Positions 55,401-64,000 of a DNA stretch of 64,000 bases are shown here, piece after piece. The translations under genes were made by a program, and so were the position numbers. The notes below the pieces were generated by a model that worked only from the letters and a program-made list of their open reading frames with translations, was not told the origin of the DNA and ran no database searches. Origin of the DNA: Sanderia malayensis (Eukaryota > Cnidaria > Scyphozoa > Semaeostomeae > Pelagiidae); assembly GCA_013076295.1 (NCBI GenBank), contig RQOL01000024.1, forward strand, positions 2,309,158 to 2,373,157. The letters are read 5' to 3'. How positions within the stretch are numbered: position 1 is the first letter of the stretch; every line of letters begins with the position of its first letter.

Positions 55401-56910
55401 TTTTAGGAGCTACTCAGTTTCACAAATGACAAAGGGCAAGTGAACATCGATGGAATAAAGTACAGAGTTTTCGAGGTATGCAAGGCCATCTTTCAAGTCT
55501 TCTTTCCAAAAATTAATATTGAATATATTATATCAGATATAAATTAACAAAACAATCAAATGTTAATGTATCTGAAGTCCTTTTCTCTCTTTCTCTCTCC
55601 GTATATACATCTCTATGATATACATACACAATCCACTTAAATCTAGCGTAGTGGAGGTAAAGTCAGATTCGGATTCACTTTTAATTAATGTTTCTCTTGT
55701 CGCTTATATTCCAGGCAGCCATGCAATTTCTTTACAGTGGTGGCGTTCTATATCAGAGTCAGCCTGGCAGGGTTCTCGAGGTGACGTAATCTCCATCATC
55801 CTCACACTCACCTTCTTTGCATTGCAGCAATTGCTAAACATTGACCCATGTTCTATTAACTATTAATTTCAGTTGTTGGAATGTGCTGCAAAACTTCAGC
55901 TTTCCAGCTTGAAGCAAACTTGCGAGTATGAAAGCGCCAGACACATGACATCATATAACGCCGTTGAAGTATATTTATGTGCAAAGGTACCTGGCAAATC
56001 TTTTACTACTCAAATTCTGCGTGTAAGATTATCTTGTCCCAATTTTCAATCATCTCTCTTACTTTTTATTTTAGAAGCACAAAGCCTATCAGTTAGAGAA
56101 ATACTGCTATCATTTCTTTCTCGCCAATTTCGGCCTGATCATGGCGAGAACGGAGTTCAAGGATTTGCTAGAAAAGAACAGGGTATGCGAATTAACTCAG
56201 ACATTAAACTTACTATCATACATGAAGCAGGAACTGAAATAATCAAATATTGAAATAGACAGAAAAATGACTCAGAAGGAGTCTAAATAGGTCCCACTAA
56301 TCACGTTGAGACAATTCCCAGCTCTCTAGGAGTAATGGTTCGTGGACCCAGATTTCCCGCGGATAGCTATTTAAACTTTCTATCATACATGAAGCAGGTA
56401 CTGAAAAATCAAATTTTGAAATAGGCTGAAAAATGACTCAGAAGGAGTCGAATTATACTAAATAGGTCCAACTGATCACGTTGAGACAATTCCCAGCTCC
56501 CTAGGTGTAATGGTTCGTGGACCCAGATTTCCCGCGGATAGCTATTTAAACTTTTTATCATAGCTACATAAAGCAGGTACTGAAAAATCAAATTTTGAAA
56601 TAGGCTGAAAAATGACTCAGAAGGAGTCGGATTATACTAAATAGGTCCCACTGATCACGTTGAGACAATTCCCAGCTCTCTAGGAGTAATGGTTCGTGGA
56701 CCCAGATTTCCCGCGGATAGCTATTTAATTGTTCATTAACTGTTTCTCCTTTGATATATATGTCAAACAAGAAGGCTGGATGCAATCCTGATTTGATTAA
56801 ATTTCATTTACTTCCAGACAATATTTGGATACTTGGAGCAAGAATTCACCCAAACACTGTTTGGAATCGACGAACAGGATAACAACATTATAATTGCTAC
56901 ATATCTTTAG
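49414..56910 (+). CDS. ABTB2/ABTB3: ankyrin repeat and BTB/POZ protein with H2A-like histone fold (ABTB2/ABTB3 type)
   Basis: Nineteen exons (49414-49734, 50204-50624, 50966-51174, 51463-51782, 51925-52080, 52251-52434, 52549-52638, 53064-53165, 53239-53335, 53636-53881, 54007-54059, 54251-54314, 54652-54830, 55028-55252, 55407-55475, 55715-55780, 55873-55986, 56075-56182, 56818-56910) join in frame to 931 residues. Residues about 165-245 match a histone H2A-type fold (SERAGLTISVGKIFRWLVRN then DSAAVYFTAVLEYLMDEI). IWRGAQPYEHL is a family signature. Ankyrin repeats follow (GMTLLMYACLHGNVGLCQEI; GWTALSFAVAGGHTKIVKML; LSPFHLAAATGHLSIF). The C-terminal BTB has FVNNKEMADIVFQIEGQPFY and FLYSGGVLY. 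Vertebrate members are thought to act as CUL3 adaptors and neuronal scaffolds. It is probably the single counterpart of ABTB2 and ABTB3. The first in-frame ATG follows a likely acceptor, so a 5' UTR exon is expected. Confidence 0.95.
49834..49982. mobile_element. TA-flanked MITE, third family
   Basis: A 149-bp element in the first ABTB intron with ends TACAGTAAAGACCCGCATAT and ATATGCGGGTTTTTGCTGTA. An internal GGTTCTTA block is repeated in both orientations. The TACAGT terminus is shared with the CHAF1B MITEs. Confidence 0.9.
50006..50078. repeat. imperfect 22-bp inverted repeat
   Basis: ATCATCTCCTATATAATCAC near 50006 pairs, with two or three mismatches, with the GTGATTATGTAAGAGATGAT arm ending near 50074. 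The 26-nt loop has no evident content. It lies 25 bp from the MITE at 49834-49982 in the same ABTB intron. Confidence 0.8.
53350..53445. repeat. diverged copy of the ABTB intronic repeat
   Basis: AATCACGTTGAAACAAATTTC then CAGCTCTCTAGGACAAATGG and a GCGCAAATAGCTATTTA end parallel the units at 56204-56728 in the same order. It lies in an upstream intron of the same gene. Confidence 0.8.
53930..54000. repeat. GATGTCATGGTA/GTGATGTCATG tandem repeat
   Basis: About six copies of an 11-12 bp unit (ATGTCATGGTG and variants) form most of a 125-bp ABTB intron, ending just before the pyrimidine tract and acceptor at 54006. Confidence 0.9.
56204..56728. repeat. three-copy tandem repeat of 167-180 bp
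   Basis: Units start at about 56204, 56371 and 56546, with periods of about 167 and 175 bp. Each runs TTAAACTTxxTATCAT, GAAGCAGGTACTGAAA, AAAAATGACTCAGAAGGAG, GATCACGTTGAGACAATTC, CCAGCTCTCTAGG, GGTTCGTGGACCCAGATTTC, CCGCGGATAGCTATTTAA. They fill most of the intron before the last ABTB exon. Identity between units is high. Confidence 0.95.
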
Positions 56911-57676
56911 CCGAAGGAAACTACATGGAGACAAAATTATTATCATGGACTCTTACTCCATGTTTTAATCTTGTAAAAAGAATTGATATTTATTAAAAGA
57001 TGCTAATAGTTATCTACGCTAGGCTGGAAATATTTTCAAATTGATTAGACAACCGAATTACTAGAACTAAACACTTTTTGTTGATTTTAGGTAAATATGA
57101 AATAAAAACGTGATCTTCTACAGTGCTATTGGCAGTTATGGACTAATGGCCGCACTGAATAATTAATTTAATAGATTTTATAAAGTATTAATTTAGATAA
57201 AATTGTGAATGACTTGATATTTTAATATTCGCATGGCTCTTGTAATGATAAAAAATGTTGATTTTTACTGATTTTATTTTGAAATAAAATGTTTAAGCAA
57301 AACGTAAAATCTATAATATAAAAAGAATTACAAGACTATTCATGTTTTGAGCCATTTTGCGTTTCTAGTTTTCCTGAATGCACAAGAAACTCTACGTACA
57401 CAAGCGTGCAATCAATAGTTTGGTTTTTCTAAGAATTATTTTACTGTTAAAAGCTCCTGAAAATTCACATAATACAAGATCATAAGGTTAGTGAAAAATA
57501 CTTCCATAAAAGATGCTATGCATAAATTAAGGTGGGAATACGTGACGTATCGATCCCCAAAGGTGGGCAGACGTGGAATCTCTCTCAAGTGTTTTGATGT
57601 CATTGGCAACGTGCCCGCGTGTCTCGCGTTTAGTCTGCGTTTTTTTATCATCAACTCACCTTCGCATGAAATAAAC
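56911..57676 (+). promoter_or_regulatory. ABTB-RPGR intergenic region with shared promoter-like module
   Basis: The left part is AT-rich and carries probable ABTB 3' UTR signals (AATAAA near 57103 and 57284). The block 57538-57583 (TACGTGACGTATCGATC then AAAGGTGGGCAGACGTGG) matches 29124-29170 and lies about 100 bp before the RPGR ATG. It is the best candidate for the RPGR core promoter. Confidence 0.55.
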
Positions 57677-60600
57677 ATGGCGGCTATTGACGATAGTGAT
57701 GTACCAGGTAGTTTATCATTGTTTTCTATTGATTCGTGTTGTTTATTATTGAACCTAAGAAATCTACACCAATATGTTTGTAAAAGTATTTATTTTAATG
57801 AATTTGCCAAGCGTGACTCCTTAGTTTCAAGAGAAGCGAAGAATTCCTCCACTTAACTTATACTTAACTGACTTTAAATAAAGTTGTTTTGAATTAAAAT
57901 TCAACAAGGGCACGTATGAAGTCCAGCATACATGGTTATTTATTGTTGAAAAGCTATACACTTTGTCACAGTATCATTGAGATAAACATAACCCTGAGCC
58001 AACACTTTCCTTTTGTTTGTCTAATATTAATGAGGTGTGAACAGGAAGTTTGATATTATGATGATATTATTCAGAAGTGTATTTCTTTTTGCAGAAACTG
58101 GTGCAGTTTTTACTTTTGGACGGAGTAGATTTGCAGATAATTTGACCAACAAATTTTGGATAAAAAATGACCGTACAATTCAAGTTTCATCTGGTGATGA
58201 ACACTCTGTTATTGTCACAGGTAAAGCCATGATTTTTCCACCAAAACAAAAATCAATTTATCACAGCGATCTGTTATTTATTATGCCTGTAACTGTAAAA
58301 TAATTTATTTCATGTAGAGAGAGGACGTCTCTATTCCTTTGGCACAAATGATTGGGGGCAGCTTGGTTTAGGACACACAAATCCTGTGAATAAACCAAGC
58401 TTCATTAAAGGTAATTGTGTTGTTTGCAATGTTTACTTATAATAGAGGGCAAAACTCCAGGGAAACTTAGGATTTCTGCAATTTTTACACACATTCTTTA
58501 TCTCCCCTACCCCAATCAATGTTGTTTCTGGAAGCCGTTTTTTTACAATATCAACAAAATTCTTTTAAAACAATGATGAAGAGGTTCTGGTGGAGAAGGA
58601 AGCATTTTTCTAGGGGGAGTGGGGGCGAATTGAGGCCACAGGGAATGAAGTTTGCAGGGAATTGCCGTTGTCAAACTAATTCAAGTATTTCAGTGACTTT
58701 TGCCCCGTACTCTACATTGTTTGATTTGAAAGTTGTTTCTGATGATAGCTTGTAAGTTGTCTTTGTTTGGTTTTTCCTGTAGCTTTGAAACAAACTAAGA
58801 TAGTCCTTGCTGCATGTGGCAGAACCCACACGTTGGTAGCTTCAGGTAAGAGCAAACCAATCAACATCAACCATTTAAAAGCATCAAACATGAAACATGG
58901 TGTATGATGAACTTAATATTCTTTACCATATCAAACAGAATCTGGTAAAATCTTCGCCTTTGGGGCCGGTGGTGATGGACAACTTGGACATGGAAATACT
59001 GATGTAAGAATTTCTTTTTCCGATGATAATTTTTTAATCACATTAATTATTTCTTGCTGTATTCTTAGATTAATCTCCAATCAATTGATAATTGCAGGAC
59101 CAGAGTTCTCCGAAAGAAATTGAAGGATTGCCACCTGGGAAAGTTAAAATGCTTTCTTGTGGATTCTATCATTCTGCTGCTCTTTTCGGTAAGCATCTAA
59201 ACTCACACCTTGCATCTTGCACCTTTAAATCACATGTATTCTGCTTTTTTTCTTTGTTTTTTTGACATCAAAGAAAATAATATAATGAACTTGTTTTGTT
59301 CCCCTTTTAGACACTGGAGACTTGTACACCTGGGGTTCGGGGGGTGACGGACAAACTGGCCACAAAGAAGACGAAACTTTGAAACCAAAACTTCTTGAGT
59401 TTGACGCAAAAGTATCATGTGTTGCCTGTGGGTATTATCACACTGCAGTCGTAACAAGTAAGTTTCCCATTGCTCTTTATACCCTGACATGTACGCTGCA
59501 TTTTCACACAGTGTGAGATATTATTGATCTTATCAAATCTCTTGTAGATGATGGTAAACTGTACACGTTTGGAGAGAATGATTCAGGAAAACTGGGTGTG
59601 GCAGAAGGAGAGATTTCGACCCCGTCACGACTGCAGCCTGTTGCCACGGAGGAGGGATGGTTCGTTGCTGCGTCTTGTGGCTCAGGTCACACGGTGGCTC
59701 TGACAGATGATGGCAGGGTGCTGTCATTTGGAGACGGGAGCAGAGGACAACTGGGACAAGGAACACGCCTGCTTGAGTCGACTGTGCCAAAAGTCATTCA
59801 ACAACTTAGTCATTTGAAAATTAAAGTGGTTTCTTGTGGCGATTGTCATACTGCTGTCATTACAGGTAATAATTACATGCATGCTTGGCATATATGCATG
59901 CATAAGGCATTCGTATAACTTGAATCGTCACATTATTTTACTCCACTACAAGATTAAGTTTACTTAACTTTATAAAGCCTTACTCTGAATTAATTTAGAG
60001 AGGTATATTTCCTTGCTTTCATCCCTGTGATCATGGTGTTTTGACGTAACCGAGAGAGTCTTCATATTTTGAAGTCGTGACTTGCTTCTTACGGCCCAAA
60101 TTACTTAGAATCCGTGAAACAATTAATATTAAGCACTTGGTTGGATTGCTGAAAGAATTGTTTTCTTGTCCTTGCTCTTTAGTTAATCGACAGTTTGTTA
60201 TTTTTCTTATCCACTCAGACAACGGTAAGCTGTACACTTTCGGCGATGGACGCCACGGCAAACTCGCTCAAGGCGAAGAATGTTTCTCAAATCTATTCCG
60301 ACCCCAACTTGTCTCGCGGTTTGCCGAGTTCTACGTCGAGAATGTGAGCTGCGGTGGATGCCACACGCTTGTTACCGCTGTCCGGCGAGACAAAGATTCA
60401 CAAGATGAGGAAGATGACGTAGAAGGGGTTCTCAACGCATCAATGACGTCAACGCATAGCCACGTAAGCATGGCCGAGGCTAACGCGACTATGAGGCTGC
60501 CTGGTTTATCAAATACTGTTCCATTGATTTCGCCAAGGCATAAAAGACGGCAGAGGGAATCAGAGGTTAGGACCCTTAATATTTACCTCATCCATTCCTC

Positions 60601-62571
60601 TTTATTCCTATCGTATCGTTATCTTAGCAATGAAGTACTTGCCGCTGTTCCCTGACTTTTGTTAGTGTTTCAGTCAGAATACATATATATATTATATATC
60701 TATGTATCTATATTATATATCTATGTTATATATCTATGTAGTCTGATAGTCTGTCAGATGGTTGCGAAAGCATGAAACTCCGAGTAACAGAGAACTAAGT
60801 CTACTTTCTTGCTTCTATTCCATTATTGCTCTGTACTTCAATACATCGAGCACTGTGATGCCAGTGTAAACAATAAGATTCTATAGATCTATATATATCT
60901 ATATTTATATCGATCTATGAGACAATCCACGAGTGTTTGTAAAACATTTTTATTTTAGAACCTAGCTAATTCATTCAGTGGAAGTTCATTCCGGCATTTG
61001 ACTAAGAAAGACCTACCAGCAATTGGAATGAGTTTGGATAGGAGCAAGTTGCCAGAATTACCCAAACAAAAAGGCGAGTCGCATGGTCTTTGTTTATACT
61101 TTTATTTTACTTGTCTTAGCAAGTTTATCTTTACCTGTCCATTGAATGAGAATGCTGCTCAAGTGTTTTGTGTTGAATTCTGAATCTTTTTGACTGCAAT
61201 TTATAGAACATTCAGAGAGAGATTCGAAGAAGGAGCAAATTACAAGAAAGCAGGTTTGTTAATTGAGCTTATGAAGCTTATTTTCTTGACGCAGTATTTT
61301 TTTAATAAATCACTCACATCGCATGTTACTTTTTTGATAGTTTGATGATGATAAAACTTTGGAAAGGACACATGATGATAGTAGTATTCAGGAGAAGAAT
61401 GAAAAGAATTCGCAGAAAATTAAAAATGAACAGAGCTCTGAAGATAAACTTAAAGATAAACTAAATGAAAATAATAATAATTATGACAAGGAAGATGATA
61501 TTGAGGATAGAAAAGGACGTATTAAAGAAGAAGCAAAGAAAGATTTAAATCTTGTAAGTAAACCGGATTTAACAGGGGATAAGAAGGAAGAAGAAAGTGA
61601 AGAAGACGACGATGATGATTATGAAGAAGAGAGTGAAGAAGAGAGTGAAGAAGAGAGTGAGGAAGAAGAGGAAGATGTGATACCGAAGTCAAAGGCAAAG
61701 TCGGAAGATATTGTTAGTAAAGAGGTTGATGTGGAGGAAAGATCGTCGAAGGCAGAATTGAAGAATAAAGATCTTGAAAAAGAAGATGAGGATGGAGAAG
61801 AGGATGACGAAGAGGATGATGATGATGAAGAAGATGACGATGATGAAGAGGAAGAAGACGACGATGATGATGAAAGTGAGGAAGATGATGAAGAAGATGT
61901 TGGTGAAGATGATGAAGTAAAGGCTGTTAACTCAAAAAACGTAGTGGAAGATTCAACGGGATCGGGTGTTCAGAAGAATAACTCTGATACCAAAGAAGAT
62001 AAAAATGAAGATGAAAGTAAGGAAGTGGAAGATGTGAAGGAGGAAGGTAATGAGAAGAAGAATAAAGAGGATAAAAAGAAGAAAGGTAAGGAAGATAAGA
62101 AGAAAGGTAAAGAAGATAAGAAGAAAGGTAAAGATGATAAGAAGAAAGGTAATGAAGATAAAAAGGATGGAAAAGAAGATAAGAAGAAAGAGGACGGCAA
62201 AATCGATGATGCGACAGGCGAAAAAGAAAATGAAGATGGTAAATCCGAAACGAATAATAATACTTTAGAAGATGGAGAAAAAAATGAAGCAGGTGGAAGT
62301 AAGAAAGAAATATTAGAAGATGATAATAAAGGAAAGTCTAAGGTTAGTGGTAGCTTATTTGATTATGTTTTGAAATAGTTCGGATAGAGTGCAAATCAAT
62401 TGTAAGACAATGCATATTCTTTTCCTGATCCAGCTCGGTGGACTATTTGGCAAGAAGAAGCAGCCGGTAACTCCAAAGGACACAAAGGACACTAAAGACC
62501 AAGTCGATGGACCAGAAAGCAAAACCACCCAGAAGAAGACAGGAAAATCAGGCGTGTGCACAATTCTGTGA
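57677..62571 (+). CDS. RPGR: retinitis pigmentosa GTPase regulator-like protein
   Basis: Thirteen exons (57677-57707, 58095-58220, 58318-58410, 58783-58845, 58939-59003, 59098-59188, 59311-59457, 59548-59865, 60219-60565, 60959-61073 or -61085, 61207-61253, 61341-62342, 62434-62571) give 860 or 864 residues. Residues 11 to about 370 form the RCC1 seven-bladed propeller (GAVFTFGRSRFADN, LYSFGTNDWGQLGLG, CGGCHTL), which in vertebrates binds RPGRIP1, PDE6D and ARL3 at the ciliary transition zone. The exon 61341-62342 encodes a Glu/Asp/Lys-rich low-complexity tail of 334 residues like mammalian ORF15. The last exon ends GVCTIL, a CAAX box identical to the CTIL of constitutive vertebrate RPGR. If the donor at 62343 is not used, the frame continues 11 codons to VSGSLFDYVLK and stops. 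This would be a CAAX-less, ORF15-like form. Confidence 0.96.
60670..60740. repeat. TATATCTATG simple repeat
   Basis: ATATATATTATATATCTATG units repeated about three to four times in an RPGR intron; a similar patch (CTATATATATCTATATTTA) occurs at 60885-60915. Simple sequence. Confidence 0.9.
62050..62200 (+). repeat. RPGR: in-frame KEDKKKG repeat within RPGR
   Basis: A 21-24 nt unit (AAAGAAGATAAGAAGAAAGGT) is repeated about six times, encoding GKEDKKK units. The preceding stretch 61580-61910 is a GAA/GAT/GAC-rich tract coding for EEESEEESEEE and DDDDEEDDDD runs. All are purine-rich on the coding strand. Confidence 0.95.
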
Positions 62572-63215
62572 AGTAAGCAATGTCGTCATTATATATCTGC
62601 TTCCCTTTGATTGCACGCATGCCACGTAAGTTTGATTACACGTGCCACGCAGGTTTTAGTTAGTGTACACGTGATTACCGTGGGGTAAATACTCAATGTG
62701 TTGGTGCTTGATTGCCATGATCGTTTGAAAAGCGTTCGGTTCAGAAGTTGTTTACCAGTTAAGGTTTGTAATTCAGCGCTAGTTTAAACGCTGTGTATAG
62801 CTCTCCAAGGTACGGTTCTTAAGGACTTCCTCCCACCCCTACTGCACCCAAGGGTGGGAGAAAGTGGTTTAATTGAGTGCAAATAAGCGACTCATAACAA
62901 AAGGCAAATATTTAGAGTTGATAGTTTTATATGAACATATTAATTTGTGAATCACAACTAATATATGTAATTACTAACAAAGTGTTCAGTAATAGAAATT
63001 TCAAAGTGATATGGACTAAAGAATAATTATTCCACAGTCTCTTGTATATAAAATAATAAGGTGACAAATTATTACTAATTTTATCAATTAGGATACGAGA
63101 TTTAAGAGGATTGGTTCTGACAATACTGTCAACACTGACCGGGTTTTTACCCTCTTCAATCTCCCTTTACTCATAAAATTGATGATTATTCACTCGTAAA
63201 TCGTTAGACTTGATT
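62572..63215. other. convergent intergenic region
   Basis: About 640 bp between the 3' ends of RPGR and the partial minus-strand gene. It contains CACGTG-type words (62640, 62670) and AT-rich tracts. No exon was recognised. Confidence 0.65.
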
Positions 63216-64000
63216 TTAAAAAGCTGTTTTATGATTTTCTTCCAACGATAACCATTGTTTGACGATGAACTGTTTAATAGATTTGAGTCTTTCTTTCATG
63301 AACCAAACGGTAAACATAACAACATCACTTTTGTTTATTTTCAGTCCAGTGGAAGCCATATGCATCAATGTATAACCATCCATAACTGGGCTATCTTTAG
63401 TAACAGCTCGCTCTTGCTTCTGTAAACCTTTACAATCACTGTTCAGACTTTTACTTCCAGAAAGATCTTCTTCTTGAAGATTTAATGTGTTATAATAGCT
63501 GCTACGTGACGCAGCCTCTATAATAGCATCGTTAACTTGACGCAGAGGGGCTTCGATAACGGTCATATCGATGTCAGCACTTTCCAACTTGGAATTAAAA
63601 ATGAATGCTTCTTCTTTCTTTGACACTCCTGTATTATCTGCTTCATTCTTCACCAAAGGTGTGATTATTGTTTTAGCTTCAACACCACAGACCTGCTCAT
63701 GGCAAACTGTTTTAAATGCCTCATTTTCAGGGGTTGACTGTACCATTGCACTTGTGCGAACCACTGCATCGTGAATTGGTTCATCATCACCCATCTTCGT
63801 AGTATCTTCAATGATGTCATTGTATCTTCTTGGTTCATCATTACCCGTCTTTGTAGTATCTTCAATGATTTCATTGTATCTTCTTTCATCTTCCTCTGTT
63901 GGTGGTATTTCACAACTGTTCCTGAAGACTTGTAGTCTGCTCTGCCACTGATCCCAAAATTCCTCGCATTGGTTGCACGTTAACCTGTGTACGTCTGCAG
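63216..64000 (-). CDS. 3' end of an unidentified gene, cut by the window edge
   Basis: An open minus-strand frame runs from the window end to TAA at 63216, about 260 codons, without needing an intron. The incoming part has a Cys pair (LTCNQCEEFWDQWQSRL) followed by two tandem copies of an acidic 21-24 residue unit (RRYNEIIEDTTKTGNDEP / RRYNDIIEDTTKMGDDEP), then an acidic, Thr/Val-rich region and a basic end (MKERLKSIKQFIVKQWLSL). The ATG at 63794 is internal to the frame and need not be the start, since the frame stays open upstream. I do not recognise the protein. It may be a long single exon of a disordered protein. The true 5' end is outside the window. Confidence 0.6.
   Translation of the reverse strand, partial: ADVHRLTCNQCEEFWDQWQSRLQVFRNSCEIPPTEEDERRYNEIIEDTTKTGNDEPRRYNDIIEDTTKMGDDEPIHDAVVRTSAMVQSTPENEAFKTVCHEQVCGVEAKTIITPLVKNEADNTGVSKKEEAFIFNSKLESADIDMTVIEAPLRQVNDAIIEAASRSSYYNTLNLQEEDLSGSKSLNSDCKGLQKQERAVTKDSPVMDGYTLMHMASTGLKINKSDVVMFTVWFMKERLKSIKQFIVKQWLSLEENHKTAF

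Noticed and set aside
61970..62200. Minus-strand Ser/Phe/Leu-rich open frame
   Set aside because: Reverse complement of the purine-rich RPGR tail; low-complexity coding sequence is commonly open on the other strand.

Overview
This is eukaryotic nuclear DNA from an invertebrate chordate-like animal. It is AT-rich, introns are short (mostly 100-700 bp, GT-AG), and the genes are one-to-one relatives of human genes: MSH2, PEX1, ADHFE1, CHAF1B, PRKN (parkin), an ABTB2/ABTB3-type ankyrin-BTB protein and RPGR. Gene content, compact intron-rich layout, many small TA-flanked MITEs and TTAGGG-type telomere-like repeats fit an ascidian tunicate such as Ciona. That is an inference from sequence character, not from a database match. 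No bacterial, viral or CRISPR features were seen.

Layout, left to right. 1-1315: an AT-rich microsatellite and intergenic DNA. 1316-9329 (minus): a nine-exon, 1,110-residue PH-domain protein related to the IPCEF1/CNKSR group, with a long acidic, repeat-bearing tail. 13294-13929 (plus): an intronless F-box protein. 14539-21631 (minus): the DNA mismatch repair gene MSH2, about 28 exons, with one apparent +1 frameshift and one GC-AG intron. 21903-28449 (minus): PEX1, the peroxisomal AAA ATPase, with its stop only 271 bp before the MSH2 start on the same strand. 28450-31516: an intergenic region holding a perfect hairpin, a degenerate tRNA-Gly-like element, a possible small gene, and a striking ~130-150 bp minisatellite of promoter-like units next to ADHFE1.

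31517-45387 (plus) is a collinear trio: ADHFE1 (hydroxyacid-oxoacid transhydrogenase, 471 aa), CHAF1B (CAF-1 p60 histone chaperone, 826 aa with an expanded tail) and PRKN (440 aa). 46245-47616 (minus) is a six-exon, 242-residue protein I do not recognise, with every intron in phase 1. 49414-56910 (plus) is the ABTB2/ABTB3-type gene (19 exons, 931 aa: H2A-like histone fold, ankyrin repeats, BTB). 57677-62571 (plus) is RPGR: seven-bladed RCC1 propeller, an ORF15-like Glu-rich tail and a terminal CTIL prenylation box. The right edge (63216-64000, minus) is the 3' end of an unidentified gene running out of the window.

For the six genes whose exon models I reconstructed completely (PH protein, ADHFE1, CHAF1B, PRKN, the 242-aa gene, ABTB, and RPGR with one donor ambiguity), exon lengths sum to a multiple of three and splice phases agree throughout, which supports the models. 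MSH2 and PEX1 exon ends are given more loosely except where stated. The genes do not form one pathway. Two are nuclear DNA/chromatin maintenance (MSH2, CHAF1B), three are organelle quality or metabolism (PEX1 peroxisome, ADHFE1 and PRKN mitochondria), and RPGR is ciliary. The most interesting leads are a conserved-looking ORF15-versus-CAAX choice in RPGR, multiplied ASF1-binding-like motifs in CHAF1B, the promoter-like minisatellite, and exceptions to normal reading frame or splice sites in MSH2 and PRKN.
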